Of a stretch of DNA of 64,000 nucleotides, positions 39,163 through 48,174 are shown one piece after another. The notes below the pieces were generated by a model that saw only the letters and a list, made by a program, of their open reading frames with translations, had not been told where the DNA came from and ran no database searches. The position numbers were made by a program, and so were the translations under genes. Origin of the DNA: JACVRW01 sp035650215 (GTDB lineage: Bacteria; Actinomycetota; Thermoleophilia; Solirubrobacterales; Thermoleophilaceae); assembly GCA_035650215.1 (NCBI GenBank), contig DASRIC010000008.1, positions 1-64,000 on the forward strand, written 5' to 3'. Positions within the stretch are counted from its first letter, which is position 1. Each line of letters opens with the position of its first letter.

Positions 39163-40701
39163 TTGGCTTCGCTGACCTCAGCGCTGCAGCGCCGCTTGAG
39201 CCTTGCTTTGGTGATAGGCCTCGCGCTGCTGGCGTCGCTCGCCGTCGCGGTTGACGCGTTCGCCCACGCCGAGCTGCTCGGCTCCAAGCCGAAGCCCGGC
39301 CAGGTGCTGGAGCGCTCGCCGAAGGCCGTGGTGCTGACCTTTGAGGAGGGCATCGACGCGGAATTCGTGCAACTCCAAGTGGAGGACCGGAGCGGCCGTG
39401 AGGTCGTCCGAGGCGAGCCGTACCACCCCGGCGGCCGGGAGGAGGTTCTGGCCGTGCGGCTCGCCAAGAACCTCGACGGCGCCTACGTAGCGCGCTACCG
39501 GGTGATCTCGGAGGACGGCCATCCGGTCATGAAGACCACGCGCTTCCGCGTGAATCCGCCCGAGCCGCCCAAGGAGGAGAAGAAGCCCGACGAGCAGATG
39601 GGGTCCGGCGGCGCCGGCGGCGGACCCGCGATGAAGGAGCAGGATCGAGCCGAGCACGAGGCCGCCAGCGGCCAGGTCACGAGCATCGCCTTCGGCGTGG
39701 CGCGCGGGCTCGGCTACCTGGCGATGGCGCTCGCGATCGGCGGGGTCGCGTTCGCGCTCGTAGCGTGGCTGCCGGCGCTCGGCGCCCAGGCGGGCGGCGG
39801 GTCGGAGTGGCGCGCCGCGGCCACCGGCTTCGTCAAGCGGCTCAAGTTCGTCGTGCTCGGCGCGGTGCTTCTCGGGCTGGTGGCGACCGCGCTGGCGATC
39901 GTGCTCGAGGCCGCCACGGCGCTCGGCGTCTCGTTCTGGTCGGCGCTCGACCGGAGCGCGATCGACGCCGTGTCCGGCACACGCGTGGTGGAGGCTTGGA
40001 CGGCCCGCCTCGGGATCTGGATCGTGCTCGGAGTGCTGTTCACGCTCGCGCTGCGACCGAAGCGAGCGCCCGTTCTTCGGCGGGCGGCGCTGGGCGCCGA
40101 AGGCGCCGTGCTAGCCCCCACCCCGTCGCGGCCGCAGATCCTGATCGTGTTCGCCGCGGTCGTGGCGCTCGCGCTCACGGCGCCGCTCGCCGGCCACACG
40201 GGGGACACCTCCCCGACCGCCCTGCTGATCCCGTCCGACACCCTCCACGTGCTCTCGATGAGCGTGTGGCTCGGCGGCCTCGTGCTCCTGCTCTACGCTC
40301 TCTTCGGGGCGGCCAGGAAGCTGCCGCCCGGCGAGCGCACACCGCTGCTCGCCGACGCCGTGGGCCGCTTCTCGCGGGTCGCCACCATCGCCGTGATGGT
40401 GCTTCTGCTCACGGGGATCGTGCAGTCGATCTTCCTGGTGGAGTCGTTCAGCGCGCTGGTCGACACCGCCTACGGCCGGCTCGTGCTGGTGAAGATCGCG
40501 CTGTTCACGGCGCTCATGGCGCTCGGCGCGTACAACCAGCGCCGCTCGCTGCCGCGGCTGCGGCAACTCGCCGACGGCGCCGAGGAACCCGGCCGAGGCG
40601 GGGCGCTGCTACGCCGCGCGGTCGCGTTCGAGGTGGGCTTCGCGCTGGTGGTGCTCGGGGTCACGTCAGCTCTCGTGGTCACCCAGCCGCCGGCCGGCTG
40701 A
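39163..40701 (+). CDS. CopC-CopD fusion protein
   Basis: 512 residues. Signal peptide ending AVDAFA, then a CopC domain whose mature N-terminus is HAELLGSKPKPGQVLERSP, with GHPVMKTTRFRV later supplying another His. An acidic/Gly linker follows (KEEKKPDEQMGSGG) and then a CopD domain of about eight TM helices with GHTGDTSPTALLIPSDTLHVLSMSVWLGG and YGRLVLVKIALFTALMALGAYNQ. CopC/CopD bring copper into the periplasm or cytoplasm. It differs from the fusion at 23-25 kb in lacking the C-terminal YtkA-like domain and the hydrophilic insert. The start is TTG at 39163. It follows the FN3-like gene by 69 bp and precedes enoyl-CoA hydratase by 30 bp. Confidence 0.87.
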   Translation: MASLTSALQRRLSLALVIGLALLASLAVAVDAFAHAELLGSKPKPGQVLERSPKAVVLTFEEGIDAEFVQLQVEDRSGREVVRGEPYHPGGREEVLAVRLAKNLDGAYVARYRVISEDGHPVMKTTRFRVNPPEPPKEEKKPDEQMGSGGAGGGPAMKEQDRAEHEAASGQVTSIAFGVARGLGYLAMALAIGGVAFALVAWLPALGAQAGGGSEWRAAATGFVKRLKFVVLGAVLLGLVATALAIVLEAATALGVSFWSALDRSAIDAVSGTRVVEAWTARLGIWIVLGVLFTLALRPKRAPVLRRAALGAEGAVLAPTPSRPQILIVFAAVVALALTAPLAGHTGDTSPTALLIPSDTLHVLSMSVWLGGLVLLLYALFGAARKLPPGERTPLLADAVGRFSRVATIAVMVLLLTGIVQSIFLVESFSALVDTAYGRLVLVKIALFTALMALGAYNQRRSLPRLRQLADGAEEPGRGGALLRRAVAFEVGFALVVLGVTSALVVTQPPAG

Positions 40702-40731
40702 GCCACGGCGGCCGGTACGCTCCGGCGCGCT

Positions 40732-41511
40732 ATGGCACTGCTCGAGACCGAGGACCGCGGCGCGGTCCGTCACCTCATACTCAACCGGCCGGAGAAGCGC
40801 AACGCGCTGAACGGCGAGCTGATCCAGGCGCTGGGCGCCGGAATCGAGGCCGCCGCCGGCGACGACTCCGTGCGCGTCGTGGTGGTGCGCGGCGAGGGCG
40901 CGCTCTTCTCGTCCGGGATGGACCTGAACGACCTGCGGCGGCTGTCCGAGGACCCCGCCGGACTGCGCCGCTTCCGGCGCCCGATCCTCGCCTGGTGGAA
41001 CCTCCTCGAGGAGATGCCCAAGCCCACGATCTGCCAGATCCACGGAGCCGCGCTGGGCGGCGCCTTCGAGCTCGCGCTGGCGTGCGACTTCCGCACGATG
41101 GCCGAGGACGCGGTGGCGGGGATCATGGAGGTCCGCGTGGGTCTCCTGCCGGACGTGGGCGGCTGCTCGCGCCTGCCCGCCGTGGTCGGCCTCGGCAACG
41201 CCAAGGAGCTGATCATGACCGGCAAGGCGATCGACGGACGCGAGGCGCACCGGATCGGCTTCGCCAACCGGATCGCGCCCGCCGCAGAGCTCGACGAGCT
41301 GACCTCGGCGCTCGCAAACGAGCTGCTCGCGTGCGCGCCGAGGGCGATCGGCCTGGCCAAGCGCGTGATGGACGCGGCCGCCAAGCCGGCGCTCGCGCTG
41401 ACCCTCGAGCAGGAGGTGGCGGCGCAGGAAGCGCTGGCGGCCTCAGCGGACTTCGCCGAGGGCGCCGCCGCGTTCTTCGAGAAGCGCGACCCGCAGTTCG
41501 CCGGCCGCTGA
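40732..41511 (+). CDS. Enoyl-CoA hydratase/isomerase family protein
   Basis: A 259-residue crotonase-fold enzyme. The CoA-binding/oxyanion strands LFSSGMDLNDLRRL and HGAALGGAFELALACDFRTM are intact, and the second catalytic region reads MEVRVGLLPDVGGCSRLP. The usual first glutamate position is in a sequence that differs from classical hydratases, so it could be an isomerase or a hydratase with unusual substrate. Followed downstream by a long hairpin. Context (acyl-CoA carboxylase, HMG-CoA-lyase-like, MMSDH) suggests branched-chain or short-chain acyl-CoA metabolism. Confidence 0.88.
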   Translation: MALLETEDRGAVRHLILNRPEKRNALNGELIQALGAGIEAAAGDDSVRVVVVRGEGALFSSGMDLNDLRRLSEDPAGLRRFRRPILAWWNLLEEMPKPTICQIHGAALGGAFELALACDFRTMAEDAVAGIMEVRVGLLPDVGGCSRLPAVVGLGNAKELIMTGKAIDGREAHRIGFANRIAPAAELDELTSALANELLACAPRAIGLAKRVMDAAAKPALALTLEQEVAAQEALAASADFAEGAAAFFEKRDPQFAGR

Positions 41512-41533
41512 GCGCCCACGGGACACGCTAGAC

Positions 41534-41577
41534 GAACGTCCCGGACTGGTCGCTATGGGGGATCATCCGGGACGTTC
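41534..41577. repeat. Long inverted repeat after enoyl-CoA hydratase gene
   Basis: Perfect 11-bp arms GAACGTCCCGG and CCGGGACGTTC separated by 22 bp, 22 bp past the plus-strand stop codon. No U tract on either strand. Probably a transcription barrier between convergent genes. Confidence 0.55.
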
Positions 41578-41604
41578 AATCCGACGGGCGCCCGAAAACG
41601 GCCC

Positions 41605-41639
41605 AAAAAAACGCGAACCCGGATTGCCGTGATCCGGGT
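41605..41639 (-). terminator. Strong intrinsic terminator, minus strand
   Basis: On the minus strand ACCCGGAT-CACGGCA-ATCCGGGT (8-bp stem, 7-nt loop) followed by TCGCG and seven T. It lies 112 bp beyond the MFS stop codon, too far to be a tight operon end, which is why a small RNA upstream of it is considered. Confidence 0.8.
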
Positions 41640-41712
41640 CCGCGTGCTGATGCCGAGGCAGGGTCGGGGGAACCCATATGTGCCGAAAACCGGCCTCGGC
41701 GGCAATAGTTGG
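41605..41712 (-). ncRNA. Candidate small structured RNA
   Basis: Between convergent protein genes, the minus strand contains a helix GCCGAGGC/GCCTCGGC (41700-41693 with 41659-41652) enclosing a CCGGTTTTCGG hairpin and a GGGTTCCCCCGACCC hairpin, then the intrinsic terminator. Upstream, TATAAC (41718-41713) and TTGACT (41738-41733) resemble -10 and -35 elements, though the 14-bp spacing is short. The stretch is less GC-rich than its surroundings and carries homopolymer A runs. It may equally be a structured 3' UTR of the MFS gene. No known family is claimed. Confidence 0.35.
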
Positions 41713-41751
41713 GTTATACCCGGCAACCCGAGAGTCAATCCTAAGTACCCC

Positions 41752-42954
41752 CTAAAGACTACGAGCGGCGCCGGAAAGGCGCGCGGCGTATGCAAACGCG
41801 GTGGCAGCCAGCAGCATCAGCAGCCCGGCGCCCGCCCAAGCGGCGTCGTAGCCCAGCTCCGACGACGCCAGGCCGAACACGGCCGGCCCTCCCGCGGCCC
41901 CGACGTAGATGCCGGACTGCGTGACACCCGTGGCGGCGCCCGGCGCGTGGCGGTTGAGCTCGACCACGGCGAGGTTGAAGAGGCCCGGCCAGCCCCAGCC
42001 GAGCCCGAACGCCACCACCGCTCCGGCCACGAACGGCCCCACCACGCCGGTGGCGAGCAGGAGGAAACCGGTCGAGCCGCTCGCGAGCAGCGCCACGACC
42101 ATGCCGTAGCCGTAGTCGCGGCGGCGGTCGGCGCGGACGCCGAACGCGATCCGGACCATCAGGCTTGCCGCGCTGCCCAGCGCCGCCAGGAGGCCCGCCG
42201 CGCCCTCGCCGATGCCCACGTCGACCGCCGAGGCCACGAGGTACGCCCCGAGTGCGCAGGGGCCCGAGCTGCCGAGCGCCGCGCCGACCGCGGTCATGAG
42301 GAGAGCCCGGCTCGGCCGCGGCGCCGGCTCGCGCTCGGCGGGCGGGGCGAACGCCGAGGCCGTGCGCCGCACGACCACCGCCACAGCCAGCGCGCCGGCG
42401 GCGCAGATCCCCATCGTCGGGCGCCATCCGAACGGCAGCGCCAGCAGCGGCAGCGCGAGGCCGCTGACCAGCACGGCCGAAGGGATTGCGGTCTGCTTGA
42501 TGCCGAACGCGAGGCCCTGGCGATCGCGCGCCACCTGGTCGGCCATGAACAGGTTGATCGCGGGCTGGCAGACCGCGTTCGCCACCCCCGCCAGGGCGAG
42601 TGGCAGGAGCAGCAGCGCGAGCGAGGGCGCGAACGAGGCCGCGGCGAGCAGCAGCGCGACGGCCACCAGCGCCCCACGCATCGCCCGCAGGGCACCGACG
42701 CGCTCGGCCAGCCGCCCGCCCGGGCCGGCGCCGAAGGCTCCGGCGGCGAAGAAGACCGTGACGCCGGCGGCCACCGCGCCGACGCTCACGTCGAGGTCGG
42801 CGCGGATCTGCAGCGCGAGCACGCCCACCAGGAAGCCCGGCAGGACCGTGGCCGCGCCGGCCGCGATCGCGACCGCGGACGTTCGCGCGAGGCTCGGCTT
42901 CAGAGCTAGGCCAGGCCCACCAGGTTCGCCATCGCTATCACGCCGATCACGCAT
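41752..42954 (-). CDS. MFS transporter
   Basis: About 400 residues with some 12 hydrophobic segments. The N-terminal half begins TSAVAIAAGAATVLPGFLVGVLALQIRADL and has the loop GGRLAERVGALRAMRGA; later LMVRIAFGVRADRRRDYGYG and GVTQSGIYVGAAGGPAVFGL fit sugar- or drug-type MFS proteins. The only in-frame ATG near the first helix is at 42954, 49 bp inside the end of the DASS gene, giving a polar lead MRDRRDSDGEPGG. A CTG closer to the helix is the alternative. Same strand and probably same transcript as the DASS transporter. Substrate unknown. Confidence 0.78.
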   Translation of the reverse strand: MRDRRDSDGEPGGPGLALKPSLARTSAVAIAAGAATVLPGFLVGVLALQIRADLDVSVGAVAAGVTVFFAAGAFGAGPGGRLAERVGALRAMRGALVAVALLLAAASFAPSLALLLLPLALAGVANAVCQPAINLFMADQVARDRQGLAFGIKQTAIPSAVLVSGLALPLLALPFGWRPTMGICAAGALAVAVVVRRTASAFAPPAEREPAPRPSRALLMTAVGAALGSSGPCALGAYLVASAVDVGIGEGAAGLLAALGSAASLMVRIAFGVRADRRRDYGYGMVVALLASGSTGFLLLATGVVGPFVAGAVVAFGLGWGWPGLFNLAVVELNRHAPGAATGVTQSGIYVGAAGGPAVFGLASSELGYDAAWAGAGLLMLLAATAFAYAARLSGAARSL

Positions 42955-44561
42955 AGGACCGCGCCGATGATGTCGAACACGAACCCGGCCTTGATCATCC
43001 GGGTGATCGGAAGCAGGCCGGACGAGTAGACGATCGCGTTGGGCGGCGTCGAGACCGGGAGCATGAAGCCGTAGTTCGCGGCGAAGATCGCGGCCAGCGC
43101 CGGGATCGTGGGGTTGAGGTCGGCCGCGGCCGCAATCGAGATTGCGATCGGCACCACGATGGCCGCGCTCGCCGTGTTGCTGGTGGTCTCGGAGATCAGC
43201 ACGGCCACGACCACGATCACGATCGTCACGCCGACCAGGCTCGACACGCCGAGGGCGTCCGAGATCGAGGTGCCGATCGTCTCGGCGAGCCCCGTCTCGC
43301 TCAGCATCGTGCCCAGCACGATGCCGCCGCCGAACAGCAGGATCGTTCCCCAGTCGATACGCGTGGCCTGGTTCCAGTTGATCGTGAACTTGCGCTTCTT
43401 CCAGTCCACCGGCAGCAGGAACAGCAGGGCGCAGGCGACGATCGCCACGATGCCCTCGTTGGCGGCCTCGCCCACCTGGACGTATGCGTCCGAGTCGTCC
43501 CCGGCGAAGAGCCCCACGAGGCCCGGAAGGAACCAACCGGCGAGCGCGAAGGCGAGCACCCAGAGGGTGTTCTTCTCACCGCGCGTGAGCTTGCCCATCT
43601 TGCTGCGCTCTTCCTCCACGTACTCGCGCACGCCCTCGACGTGCTTGACCTCGGGCCGGTTCATCAGCATCACGATCACGATCACCGCCACGAACATCAC
43701 GATCACGATCGGCAGCGCCATCACGAACCACTCGAGGAACGTGATCGGCTCGCCGGTCTCACCCTCGAGGAGCTCGCGCCCGATCAGGTTCGGCGGGCTG
43801 CCGATCGGCAGCAGCAGGCCGCCCACGGTGATGCCGTAGGTGATCACGAGCATCAGCGCGGCGCCGAAGCGGAGCCGCTCGACATTGTGCTCACCCCCCA
43901 GCTGCTTGCTGACCATCCCGCCCACGACGCCCATCACGCCCAGCGCGATCGGCAGCATCATGGCCGCGCCGGCGGTGTTCGACATCACCGGCGAGGTGAG
44001 CGCGCCGATCAGGCCGAACGCAAGGATGATCCGATAGGTCGAGCCGCCCACCGAGCGCATCGAGAGGACCTTGAAGGCGAGCCTCCGGTGCAGCCCGTGG
44101 ATCACCATCGCCTGGGCGATGATGAAGCTGCCGATGAAGAGAAAGATCGTGTCGTCGGAGAAGGCGCCGAACACGAGATCGCTCGCGGCGTCGCCCTCCT
44201 CCGGTGTCGGCGTGGCCTCGAGCAGCGCTACGAGCACGACCCCCAGCAGCGCGGTGACCGGGATCGGGATCGCCTCGGTGACCCACCAGACGACCACGAA
44301 CGCGAGGATCGCGGCGAGCCGGTGCTGGTTCGGCTCGAGGTCGAACGGGATCAGCAGCATGGCGGCGAGCACGATCGGCCCGAGGAACAGCCCGACGGTT
44401 CGCCGCTGGCGTTCGAAGCGCTCCTCGGCCGGTGACAGCCGGCCCGACTCTGCCTGCTCGTCGAACGTGCGGTAGGTGCCGCTTCGTCCGACCCCATCTT
44501 CTTCGACGGATCCGCGATCGCCTTCGCGATCGAACCGCCGCTCCCTCGTCGGCGTGGACAT
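42906..44561 (-). CDS. DASS/SLC13-family carboxylate:sodium symporter
   Basis: A 551-residue transporter. After a 55-residue charged cytoplasmic N-terminus come 11 or more TM helices with the family's two Ser-Asn-Thr motifs, SPVMSNTAGAAMM (about 190-202) and ISETTSNTASAAIVV, and the hairpin motifs IGSPPNLIGRELL and VSTPPNAIVYSSG that form the Na+ and carboxylate sites. The family carries succinate, citrate or other dicarboxylates, and some members carry sulfate. The extended acidic/basic N-terminus is unusual. Upstream of the MFS gene on the same strand. May supply C4 acids to the acyl-CoA pathways around it (inference). Confidence 0.9.
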   Translation of the reverse strand: MSTPTRERRFDREGDRGSVEEDGVGRSGTYRTFDEQAESGRLSPAEERFERQRRTVGLFLGPIVLAAMLLIPFDLEPNQHRLAAILAFVVVWWVTEAIPIPVTALLGVVLVALLEATPTPEEGDAASDLVFGAFSDDTIFLFIGSFIIAQAMVIHGLHRRLAFKVLSMRSVGGSTYRIILAFGLIGALTSPVMSNTAGAAMMLPIALGVMGVVGGMVSKQLGGEHNVERLRFGAALMLVITYGITVGGLLLPIGSPPNLIGRELLEGETGEPITFLEWFVMALPIVIVMFVAVIVIVMLMNRPEVKHVEGVREYVEEERSKMGKLTRGEKNTLWVLAFALAGWFLPGLVGLFAGDDSDAYVQVGEAANEGIVAIVACALLFLLPVDWKKRKFTINWNQATRIDWGTILLFGGGIVLGTMLSETGLAETIGTSISDALGVSSLVGVTIVIVVVAVLISETTSNTASAAIVVPIAISIAAAADLNPTIPALAAIFAANYGFMLPVSTPPNAIVYSSGLLPITRMIKAGFVFDIIGAVLCVIGVIAMANLVGLA

Positions 44562-44601
44562 GTAGAGGGCCGTACCCGGACCCCGTCTTCCTAGTCGGAG
44601 C

Positions 44602-45492
44602 TCAGCGGTGCCAGTCGACCGGCCCCGCGCTCAGCACGTGGCTCCCGAGCGGCCGCCCCAGAACGCGCTGCGCCTCGCGCGCGCAGGCGACGAGCTTCTC
44701 GAGGTCGATGCCCGTCTCGTAGCCCATCTCGTGCAGCATCGAGACGAGGTCCTCGCTCGCGACGTTGCCGGTTGCGCCGGCGGGCACGGGGCAGCCGCCG
44801 AGCTCCCCGAAGGAGCTCTCGAAGCTCTGCACCCCCGCTCGCAGGGCGCTCACCACGTTCGCGAGGCCCTGGCCACGGGTGTTGTGAAAGTGGGCGGTGA
44901 GCTCGGCGCCGAGGTCGAGCCCGTTGAAGAAGCGCTCCACCTGGAGCGGGTTGGCCATCCCCGTGGTGTCGCCGAAGGCGATCTCCTCGCAGCCAGCGTC
45001 GACCAGGCGACGGGCGATGGCGAGCACGCGCTCCTGGGGCACGTCACCCTCGTAGGGGCAGCCGAAGGCCACGGAGATCACTCCCTCGCAGCGCAGCCCC
45101 TCGGCGCGTGCCCGGCCGACCACCCGCTCGAGCCCTGTGAGCGACTCCTCGATCGAGCGGTTCACGTTCTTCCGGTTGTGCGTCTCCGAGGCGGACAGGA
45201 ACAGGTTCACCTCGTCGAAGCGCTCGCGCTGTTCCAGCGCGTTGTCGAGCCCTCGCTCGTTCGGGATCAGCACGGTGACCGCCACCTCGTCCGGGATGTC
45301 GGCGCGGCGGAGCACCTCCGCCCCGTCGGCGAGCTGCGGGATCACGTCCGCCCGCACGAAGCTGGTGACCTCGAGCCTGCGCACGCCGGTGCGGCCGAGC
45401 ATCTCCACGAGCCGGACCTTGTCGTCGGTCGGGATCACCTCGGGCTCGTTCTGGAAGCCGTCGCGCGGGCCGACCTCGCGGATCTTGACCAT
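44602..45492 (-). CDS. Hydroxymethylglutaryl-CoA lyase family enzyme
   Basis: A 296-residue TIM-barrel HMG-like lyase. IREVGPRDGFQNEPEVIPT is the family signature with the catalytic Arg-Asp; later SASETHNRKNVNRS, ISVAFGCPYEGDVP, the metal-ligand region FGDTTGMANP and AHFHNTRGQGLANVV (His-x-His), and the active-site loop GELGGCPVPAGATGNVASEDLV with the catalytic Cys. By family it cleaves HMG-CoA (or a homologous 3-hydroxyacyl-CoA) to acetyl-CoA plus acetoacetate. Two bp downstream of an SDR gene on the same strand. Acetoacetate could be re-activated by the synthetase at 18 kb. Confidence 0.92.
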   Translation of the reverse strand: MVKIREVGPRDGFQNEPEVIPTDDKVRLVEMLGRTGVRRLEVTSFVRADVIPQLADGAEVLRRADIPDEVAVTVLIPNERGLDNALEQRERFDEVNLFLSASETHNRKNVNRSIEESLTGLERVVGRARAEGLRCEGVISVAFGCPYEGDVPQERVLAIARRLVDAGCEEIAFGDTTGMANPLQVERFFNGLDLGAELTAHFHNTRGQGLANVVSALRAGVQSFESSFGELGGCPVPAGATGNVASEDLVSMLHEMGYETGIDLEKLVACAREAQRVLGRPLGSHVLSAGPVDWHR

Positions 45493-45494
45493 GG

Positions 45495-46244
45495 CTAGAT
45501 CCTGGCAAGTCCGCCGCTAACTCCGAGCGACTGCCCCGTCACGTAGGAGGCGTCGTCGGACGCGAGGAATGCGATCGCGGCCGCCACCTCGTCCGGCTGG
45601 CCGAGCCGGCGCAGGTTCGTAGAGCCGATCATGGTGTCGACGATGCGCTTGCCGATGTCGCCGAGCGCCTCGGGCGCGGCCATCAGGAGCGGCGTCTCGA
45701 TCGGCCCGGGCGCCACCGCGTTGCAGGTGATCCCGTAGCGGCCGTTCTCGATCGCGATCGCCTTGGTGAAGCCGAGCACCCCGCCCTTGGCGGCCGAGTA
45801 GACAGCGGACCCGCTCGAGCCGACGCGGCCCGCCTCGGAGGACACGTTCACGATCCGCCCGCGGCGGCGCTCCTGCATCCCGCCGAGCACGGCATGCGTG
45901 CAGGCGATCACGCCGACCAGATTCACGGCCAGGACGCGCTGCCAGAGCTCCTCGTCCGTGTCGGTGAACCATGCCCACTCGTCGTAGCCCGCGTTGTTCA
46001 CGAGCACGTCGACGGGCCCGAGCTCGGCCTCGGTGCCCTCGAGCGCCGCGCGAATCTGCTCAGGCGAGCGCACGTCGAGCTCGAACGCGGCGCCGTCCAC
46101 CTCGCCGGCCACGGCTTGGGCGCCGTCGAGGTTCAGGTCGGTGACCGCCACGCGCGCGCCGTCGGCCGCCAGCCGCCGGCAGGTGGCCGCGCCGATGCCC
46201 GACGCGCCCCCGGTCACGAGTGCTGTTCGCCCTGCGAGCCGCAA
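45495..46244 (-). CDS. Short-chain dehydrogenase/reductase
   Basis: A 249-residue classical SDR. Cofactor motif TGGASGIG (residues 11-18) and D at the end of strand 2 (VTDLNLD) favour NAD(H). NNAG at 86-89; catalytic Ser, Tyr and Lys in NVSSEAGRVGSSGSAVYSAAKGG. C-terminal GPIETPLL and the final QSLGVSGGL. Likely a 3-hydroxyacyl-CoA or cyclic alcohol dehydrogenase given its coupling to the lyase gene (2-bp gap); specificity is inference. Divergent from another SDR at 46320. Confidence 0.88.
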   Translation of the reverse strand: MRLAGRTALVTGGASGIGAATCRRLAADGARVAVTDLNLDGAQAVAGEVDGAAFELDVRSPEQIRAALEGTEAELGPVDVLVNNAGYDEWAWFTDTDEELWQRVLAVNLVGVIACTHAVLGGMQERRRGRIVNVSSEAGRVGSSGSAVYSAAKGGVLGFTKAIAIENGRYGITCNAVAPGPIETPLLMAAPEALGDIGKRIVDTMIGSTNLRRLGQPDEVAAAIAFLASDDASYVTGQSLGVSGGLARI

Positions 46245-46319
46245 GCCGCGCGCAGCCTACCCGCACGTATCGTTTCCTGCGGCCGGGCCGACGGCCCATC
46301 ACGACCAAGGAGCTTGGGA

Positions 46320-47168
46320 ATGGCGGACTCGCTGAACGGGCGCACGATCTTCATGTCGGGCGGGAGCCGGGGAATCGGGCTCGCGATCGCCCTGCGTGCC
46401 GCTCGCGACGGCGCCCGGGTGGCGCTGATGGCGAAGACGGCGGAGCCCCACCCGAAGCTGCCCGGCACCGTCTTCACGGCGGCCGAGGAGATCGAGGCGG
46501 CCGGCGGCGAGGCGCTCCCGATCGTGGGCGACATCCGCGACGCCGCCGCGGTGGACGCCGCCGTGGCGCAGGCGGCCGAGCGCTTCGGCGGCATCGACGT
46601 CGTGGTCAACAACGCCAGCGCCATCAATCTCGCGCCGATGCGCGACCTCGAGGTCAAGCGCTTCGACCTGATGCAGACGATCAACGCGCGCGGGACCTTC
46701 GTGGTCACGCGCGCCTGCCTCCCGCACCTCCGCGAGTCCGGCCACGCTCACGTGCTCACGCTGTCGCCCCCGCTCTCCACCGACCCGCGCTGGCTCGGCT
46801 TCCACAGCGCCTACACGCTCTCCAAGATGGGGATGACGATGATCACGCTCGGCCTGGCCGCCGACGAGGCGGAGGCGGGGATCGCGGCCAACTGCCTGTG
46901 GCCGCGCACGATCATCGCCACTGCGGCGGTGCAGAACCTGCTCGGCGGCGACCAGGCGATGGCGCGCGCCCGCGTGCCCGAGATCCTGGCCGACGCCGCC
47001 CAGGCGATCCTCGTGCGCGACCCGCGCTCGTGCACCGGCAACACGTTCATCGACGACGAGGTGCTCGCCGAGGCGGGCGTGACGGACCTCGACGGCTATG
47101 CGGCCGAGGGGGCCGAGCTGCAGCTCGACATCTTCGTGGACAGCTGGCCCGAGCCGGCGCGCGCGTAG
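46320..47168 (+). CDS. SDR of the HSDL2-like type
   Basis: A 282-residue SDR. Gly motif MSGGSRGIGLAIALRAARDGA; characteristic long insert AKTAEPHPKLPGTVFTAAEEIEAAGG; NNASAINL; active-site region LTLSPPLSTDPRWLGFHSAYTLSKMGMTM in which the usual Ser is followed by Pro-Pro-Leu, as in HSDL2-like enzymes; and the C-terminal IDDEVLAEAGVTDLDGYA. Start ATG preceded by AAGGAGCTTGGGA. Its stop codon is immediately followed by the cofD start with no gap, so it is cotranscribed with the F420 genes. That context raises the possibility of an F420- or flavin-linked pathway but the protein itself has an NAD(P) site. Confidence 0.86.
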   Translation: MADSLNGRTIFMSGGSRGIGLAIALRAARDGARVALMAKTAEPHPKLPGTVFTAAEEIEAAGGEALPIVGDIRDAAAVDAAVAQAAERFGGIDVVVNNASAINLAPMRDLEVKRFDLMQTINARGTFVVTRACLPHLRESGHAHVLTLSPPLSTDPRWLGFHSAYTLSKMGMTMITLGLAADEAEAGIAANCLWPRTIIATAAVQNLLGGDQAMARARVPEILADAAQAILVRDPRSCTGNTFIDDEVLAEAGVTDLDGYAAEGAELQLDIFVDSWPEPARA

Positions 47169-48074
47169 ATGTCAGAGGTCGTGCTGCTGTCCGGCGGCAC
47201 CGGCGGGGCAAAGCTCGCCCGCGCGCTGCGCGACGTCTGCGACGGGCTCACCGTGGTGGCCAACACCGCCGATGACATCGACGTGTACGGCGTGCACGTG
47301 TCCCCCGACCCGGACCTCGTGACGTACTCGCTCGCCGACGCGCTCGACGAGCGCGGCTGGGGCCTCGAGGGAGACACCTGGCAGGTGATGGCGGCGTTCG
47401 AGCGCGCCGGGCTCGACCACTGGTTCCGGCTCGGGGACCGCGACCTGGCGATGTGCCTGCTTCGCACCGAGCGGCTGCGGGCCGGCCACCGGCTCACCGA
47501 GGCGCACCAGGCGGTGGTTCACGCGATGGGCGTTGCGGCGCGGGTGCTGCCGATGAGCGACCAGCGTGTGACCACCTGGGTCGGCGCGCGGGGACGCAAG
47601 CGTCCGTTCCAGGAGTTCATGATCGTCGAGGGCGGCGAGGGACCGGTGGAAGCGGTGGAGCTGCGCGGCATCCACCGGGCCCGGCCGTCCGACGCCGTGC
47701 TGGCCGCGCTCGCGCGGGCGGACGCGATCCTGATCGGGCCGTCTAACCCGGTGATCTCGATCGGCCCGATCCTCGCGCTGCCGGGCATGCGCGAGGCCCT
47801 CTCGGCAGCTCCGGCGCCGGTGGTCGCGGTCAGCCCGTTCGTGGGCGGCCGCTCGCTGAAGGGCCCGAGCGAGGAGTTCTGCGAGCACGCCGGTATCGCC
47901 CTGAGCGCGGACGGGGTGGCCGCCGCGTACGGCGACGTGCTCGACGGCATCGTGGCCGACGAGCAGGCCGAGCGACTGCCGTCGCTCGTGACCCCCACCC
48001 TGCTCGACGAGCCGGCCGAGCGCGAGCGCGTGGCGCGCGAGGTGCTCTCGTTCGCCGCCGCGCTCGGGGACTGA
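47169..48074 (+). CDS. cofD: 2-phospho-L-lactate transferase CofD/FbiA
   Basis: A 301-residue enzyme that joins Fo with the lactyl (or enolpyruvyl) phosphodiester moiety to make F420-0 (dehydro-F420-0 if the donor is enolpyruvyl-diphospho-guanosine, as in actinobacteria). The N-terminal LLSGGTGGAKLARAL is the nucleotide-binding loop; NTADDIDVYGVHVSPDPDLVTYSLA, FRLGDRDLAMCLLRTERLRAG and IGPSNPVISIGPIL are conserved family segments. The start ATG abuts the preceding SDR stop codon. cofC follows after 100 bp. Confidence 0.94.
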   Translation: MSEVVLLSGGTGGAKLARALRDVCDGLTVVANTADDIDVYGVHVSPDPDLVTYSLADALDERGWGLEGDTWQVMAAFERAGLDHWFRLGDRDLAMCLLRTERLRAGHRLTEAHQAVVHAMGVAARVLPMSDQRVTTWVGARGRKRPFQEFMIVEGGEGPVEAVELRGIHRARPSDAVLAALARADAILIGPSNPVISIGPILALPGMREALSAAPAPVVAVSPFVGGRSLKGPSEEFCEHAGIALSADGVAAAYGDVLDGIVADEQAERLPSLVTPTLLDEPAERERVAREVLSFAAALGD

Positions 48075-48174
48075 GCACCCAAAGACCCTCGACTTTGCGT
48101 GCTTCGGCGGGGAAGCGCCGCTTCCGCACACGGGCCGGCCTCGCTACGCTCGAACCAGCCGCCCCCCAGCTGCG

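Noticed and set aside
41605..41712. Identification of the candidate RNA as 6C RNA, SRP RNA or tmRNA
   Set aside because: Only one clear C-run loop lies before the terminator, there is no GGAAGCAGCC of SRP RNA and no tRNA-like end, so no family name is justified.
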